Of a stretch of 64,000 bases of DNA, positions 62,034 through 64,000 are shown piece by piece (the stretch's first letter is position 1; every line of letters begins with the position of its first letter). Position numbers and translations under genes: made by a program. The notes beneath the pieces are model-generated. The model made no database searches, was not told where the DNA came from, and saw nothing but the letters and a program-made list of their open reading frames with translations. The stretch comes from an uncultured Sutterella sp. Lineage in GTDB: Bacteria > Pseudomonadota > Gammaproteobacteria > Burkholderiales > Burkholderiaceae_F. Location of the stretch: contig UQYG01000005.1 of assembly GCA_900545275.1 (NCBI GenBank), positions 109,613 through 173,612 of the forward strand, written 5' to 3'.

Positions 62034-63299
62034 ATGCCCAACGCTCACGCTCAAGAAGGCTATGAAATCATGGCGCCCGCGGGCGGCCTCGACTCCGTCG
62101 CCGCGGCGCTTGCGGGCGGCGCCGACTCCGTCTACTTCGGCGCAGGCGCCCTCAACATGCGCTCCCGCTCGGCTTCGAGCATCACGCTCGACGACCTCCC
62201 CGAAATCGTTTCGCGCTGCCGCGACGCCGGCGCCAAGGCTTATCTCGCGCTCAACAGTATCGTCTATCAGCAGGAACTCGATCTCATGGACCGCATGCTC
62301 GACCGGGCGGCCGAGACGGGCATTTCCGCCGTCATCGCGTCGGACTCGGCCGTGATCGAACGCGCCCGTTCGCTCGGATTGCCCGTGCATCTCTCGACGC
62401 AGCTGAGCATTTCGAACTTTCGGGCCCTTCGCTTTTACGCGCAGTTTGCGGACGTCGTCGTGCTCGCTCGCGAACTGACGCTCGACGACATCGCCGACAT
62501 TGCCGAGGCCGTGAAGCGCGAGGACGTGCGGGGCCCGAGCGGCAAGCCCCTCCGAATCGAGTGCTTCTGCCACGGGGCGCTCTGCATGGCGGTGAGCGGG
62601 CGCTGCAACCTGAGCTATTTCCTGCGCGGCAAAAGCGGCAATCGAGGCGAATGCCAGCACGTCTGCCGCCGCAAGTACCGTCTGGAAGACGTGGAAAAGG
62701 GCGACGTGATCGACTTCGACGGCGCGCGTTTTCTCTCGCCCAAGGACCTGAAGACGATCGGCATCATGGACAAGATGGTCGCGGCCGGGATCAAGGTCTT
62801 CAAGATCGAAGGGCGCGCGCGCAGTCCCGAATACGTGCGCACGACGGTCGAGTGCTACCGCGAGGCGCTCGATGCCGTGCTTGACGGCCGCTGGGCCGAA
62901 GCCGACCGTGCCGACTGGGATCTGCGTCTCGGACGCGTCTTCAACCGCGGGTTCTGGGAAGGCTGGTACATGGGAGCGCAGTCGATCGAGCGGACGATGG
63001 CGGACGGCTCGCACGCGACGGACAAGAAGGTCTACGTGGGGCGCTGCATCAATTACTACCCGAAGGCCGGGGTCGCGTGCTTCCGAATCGAAACCCAGAC
63101 GATCAACGAGGGCGACCGCTTCGTCGTGATCGGACCCACGTCGGGCGCCGTTCCCGGACGCGTGGAGGGGATGCTTCTCGAAGAAGTCCCGATCACTTCG
63201 GCGGGGAGGGGAGACGAACCCACGTTCGTCGTTTCGGAGCGCGTGCGTACGGGCGACCGCCTCTACAAGCTCGTTCCGACGAGCCGCTTCTGCGCCTGA
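62034..63299 (+). CDS. U32 family protein, TrhP/YegQ-like
   Basis: This 421-residue protein has the U32 N-terminal block EIMAPAGGLDSVAAALAGGA and the Cys-rich signature CFCHGALCMAVSGRC, then RGECQHVCRR, which probably binds an Fe-S cluster. U32 proteins are mostly RNA-hydroxylation factors such as TrhP (tRNA U34 5-hydroxylation) and RlhA (23S rRNA) rather than peptidases. The C-terminal barrel (about 330-421) favours TrhP/YegQ, but this cannot be fixed here. Confidence 0.85.
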   Translation: MPNAHAQEGYEIMAPAGGLDSVAAALAGGADSVYFGAGALNMRSRSASSITLDDLPEIVSRCRDAGAKAYLALNSIVYQQELDLMDRMLDRAAETGISAVIASDSAVIERARSLGLPVHLSTQLSISNFRALRFYAQFADVVVLARELTLDDIADIAEAVKREDVRGPSGKPLRIECFCHGALCMAVSGRCNLSYFLRGKSGNRGECQHVCRRKYRLEDVEKGDVIDFDGARFLSPKDLKTIGIMDKMVAAGIKVFKIEGRARSPEYVRTTVECYREALDAVLDGRWAEADRADWDLRLGRVFNRGFWEGWYMGAQSIERTMADGSHATDKKVYVGRCINYYPKAGVACFRIETQTINEGDRFVVIGPTSGAVPGRVEGMLLEEVPITSAGRGDEPTFVVSERVRTGDRLYKLVPTSRFCA

Positions 63300-63309
63300 G
63301 AAGCGGGAA

Positions 63310-63343
63310 AAGAAAAAGCCGCCCACAAAGAGTGACGGGCGGC
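63310..63343 (-). terminator. Hairpin after the U32 gene
   Basis: GCCGCCC (63318-63324) and GGGCGGC (63337-63343) form a stem. The T-run (TTTTTCTTTT) is on the minus-strand side, so termination would act on minus-strand transcription, or the stem only protects the 3' end of the U32 message. Confidence 0.5.
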
Positions 63344-63467
63344 GATATCGCTTGGGAAAGAACAGACTATAAAAAATAAAAGGTTGAAGTTTTTCCATTC
63401 GGGGCCAACTTCTTTGTTACGCTGATCGGCAGATCAGCGTGCTGGATGAACCCCAAGGGAGAAAATC

Positions 63468-63746
63468 ATGAAGTTCTGTACGACAGAAGAATTCGGAACG
63501 CTTTCCCCAACCCTTTTGAGCGAATTGGCCGCGGGCGAAGAAGTGGTCGTCACGAAGAACGGACGTCCGGTCGCCCTCATGATCGGTGTGGAGGACGGGC
63601 GCCTTGAGGAGGCACTCCGTGCGGTTCGCCGGGCGAAGGCCGTGAGGTCCTTCCAAACTTTGCGGCAACAGGCGGCTCGGCAAGGCTTCTTCTCCCCGAC
63701 GGAGATTGACGAGGAAATCAGCGCCGTCCGCTCGGCGCAGGCGTAA
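63468..63746 (+). CDS. Phd/YefM-like antitoxin, solitary
   Basis: This 92-residue protein matches the Phd/YefM antitoxin N-terminus (the ELAAGEEVVVTKNGRPVALMI strand-helix block) and has a helical tail that could bind a toxin. The next gene is on the opposite strand and is a membrane protein, so no toxin of the RelE/Doc kind follows. A remnant of a toxin-antitoxin pair or a lone regulator is likely. AAGGGAGA precedes the ATG. Confidence 0.75.
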   Translation: MKFCTTEEFGTLSPTLLSELAAGEEVVVTKNGRPVALMIGVEDGRLEEALRAVRRAKAVRSFQTLRQQAARQGFFSPTEIDEEISAVRSAQA

Positions 63747-63796
63747 AGCCCAGCGGAGCCCGTCGGATGCCGACGGGATGATCTCTGTCTCAAAAC

Positions 63797-63830
63797 GCAA
63801 ACCGCCCGCCGGTGAGGGCGAGCGGTTTGC
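63797..63830 (-). terminator. Terminator of the minus-strand membrane-protein gene
   Basis: GCAAACCGC and GCGGTTTGC enclose a second short pairing (CGCC/GGCG). On the minus strand it is followed by GTTTTG. It lies 28 nt after the stop codon. Confidence 0.8.
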
Positions 63831-63857
63831 TGTCAAGAAGGAGAACCTTGTTAAAGA

Positions 63858-64000
63858 TTACTTCTGAGCTTCGGCGCGGCGCTTCACGACCATCCCCGAG
63901 AAGAGGACGATGTAGATCAGAAGCGCGACGGTGAAGCCCAGGAGGCAGCACTGCGCCATCGACATGAACTTCATCGAGGGGATGAGATACCATCCGCCCG
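63858..64000 (-). CDS. C-terminal end of a membrane protein (5' part outside window)
   Basis: The last 46 codons before a TAA are visible: a short amphipathic segment, one hydrophobic helix (CCLLGFTVALLIYIVLFSGM) and a basic tail (KRRAEAQK). This is consistent with the final helix of a transporter. The family cannot be named. Confidence 0.65.
   Translation of the reverse strand, partial: GGWYLIPSMKFMSMAQCCLLGFTVALLIYIVLFSGMVVKRRAEAQK

Overview
The window looks like a chromosome segment of an anaerobic, high-GC betaproteobacterium, most likely of the Sutterellaceae (Sutterella/Parasutterella group of gut Burkholderiales). This is inferred from the gene orders (rpmF-fab cluster, lepA-lepB-rnc-era-recO, rpsU-yqeY-dnaG-rpoD) and from a dense set of exported flavin and multihaem reductases. 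Nothing looks like phage, insertion sequence, CRISPR or rRNA. Two tRNA genes are present.

Layout. 1-1800: 3' part of recG and a ridA gene, both on the minus strand. 1801-2683: an AT-rich non-coding stretch. 2684-8673: a fumarate-respiration block (frdA, frdB, aspA, dcu-type carrier). AspA makes fumarate from aspartate, FrdAB reduces it to succinate and the carrier exchanges C4-dicarboxylates. No frdC membrane anchor is present. 8919-14388: tRNA-Gly, rpmF and fabH-fabD-fabG-acpP-fabF, without the usual yceD and plsX. 14522-30881: a respiratory island on mostly the minus strand. It holds a urocanate-reductase candidate, a Tat flavoprotein with a tetrahaem cytochrome, a PEBP protein, a LysR regulator divergent from a tetrahaem flavocytochrome c, an aryl-sulfate sulfotransferase, a further FMN/FAD reductase, a TtrSR-like two-component system and yhdT-panF. 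A near-identical 26-bp element precedes two of the reductase units, which suggests one regulon.

31159-44395: housekeeping genes (lepA, lepB, rnc, era, recO, nagZ, pncB, a Na+/H+ antiporter-like protein, an ABC permease/ATPase pair with a small NTF2-like protein, tsaD, rpsU, yqeY). 44573-51915: dnaG followed by two complete RpoD-type sigma factors in tandem. 51967-55224: a minus-strand operon with 4-nt overlaps coding for a CobW-type GTPase, ExbB, ExbD and a short TonB-like protein, probably an energised metal-uptake module. 55370-58255: an unrecognised three-gene operon (small twin-arginine protein, polytopic His-rich membrane protein, Tat-exported metallo-beta-lactamase-fold hydrolase). 58277-63746: a non-coding stretch with two orphan terminators, a CAU tRNA, a DEAD-box helicase, an AbrB-like protein, an EamA transporter, a U32 protein and a solitary Phd/YefM-like antitoxin. 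The window ends in the 3' end of a minus-strand membrane-protein gene.

The best candidates for undescribed biology are the MBL/membrane-protein operon, the tandem rpoD pair, the shared 26-bp element linking reductase operons to a TtrSR-like system, and reductases whose catalytic-site residues depart from fumarate reductase.
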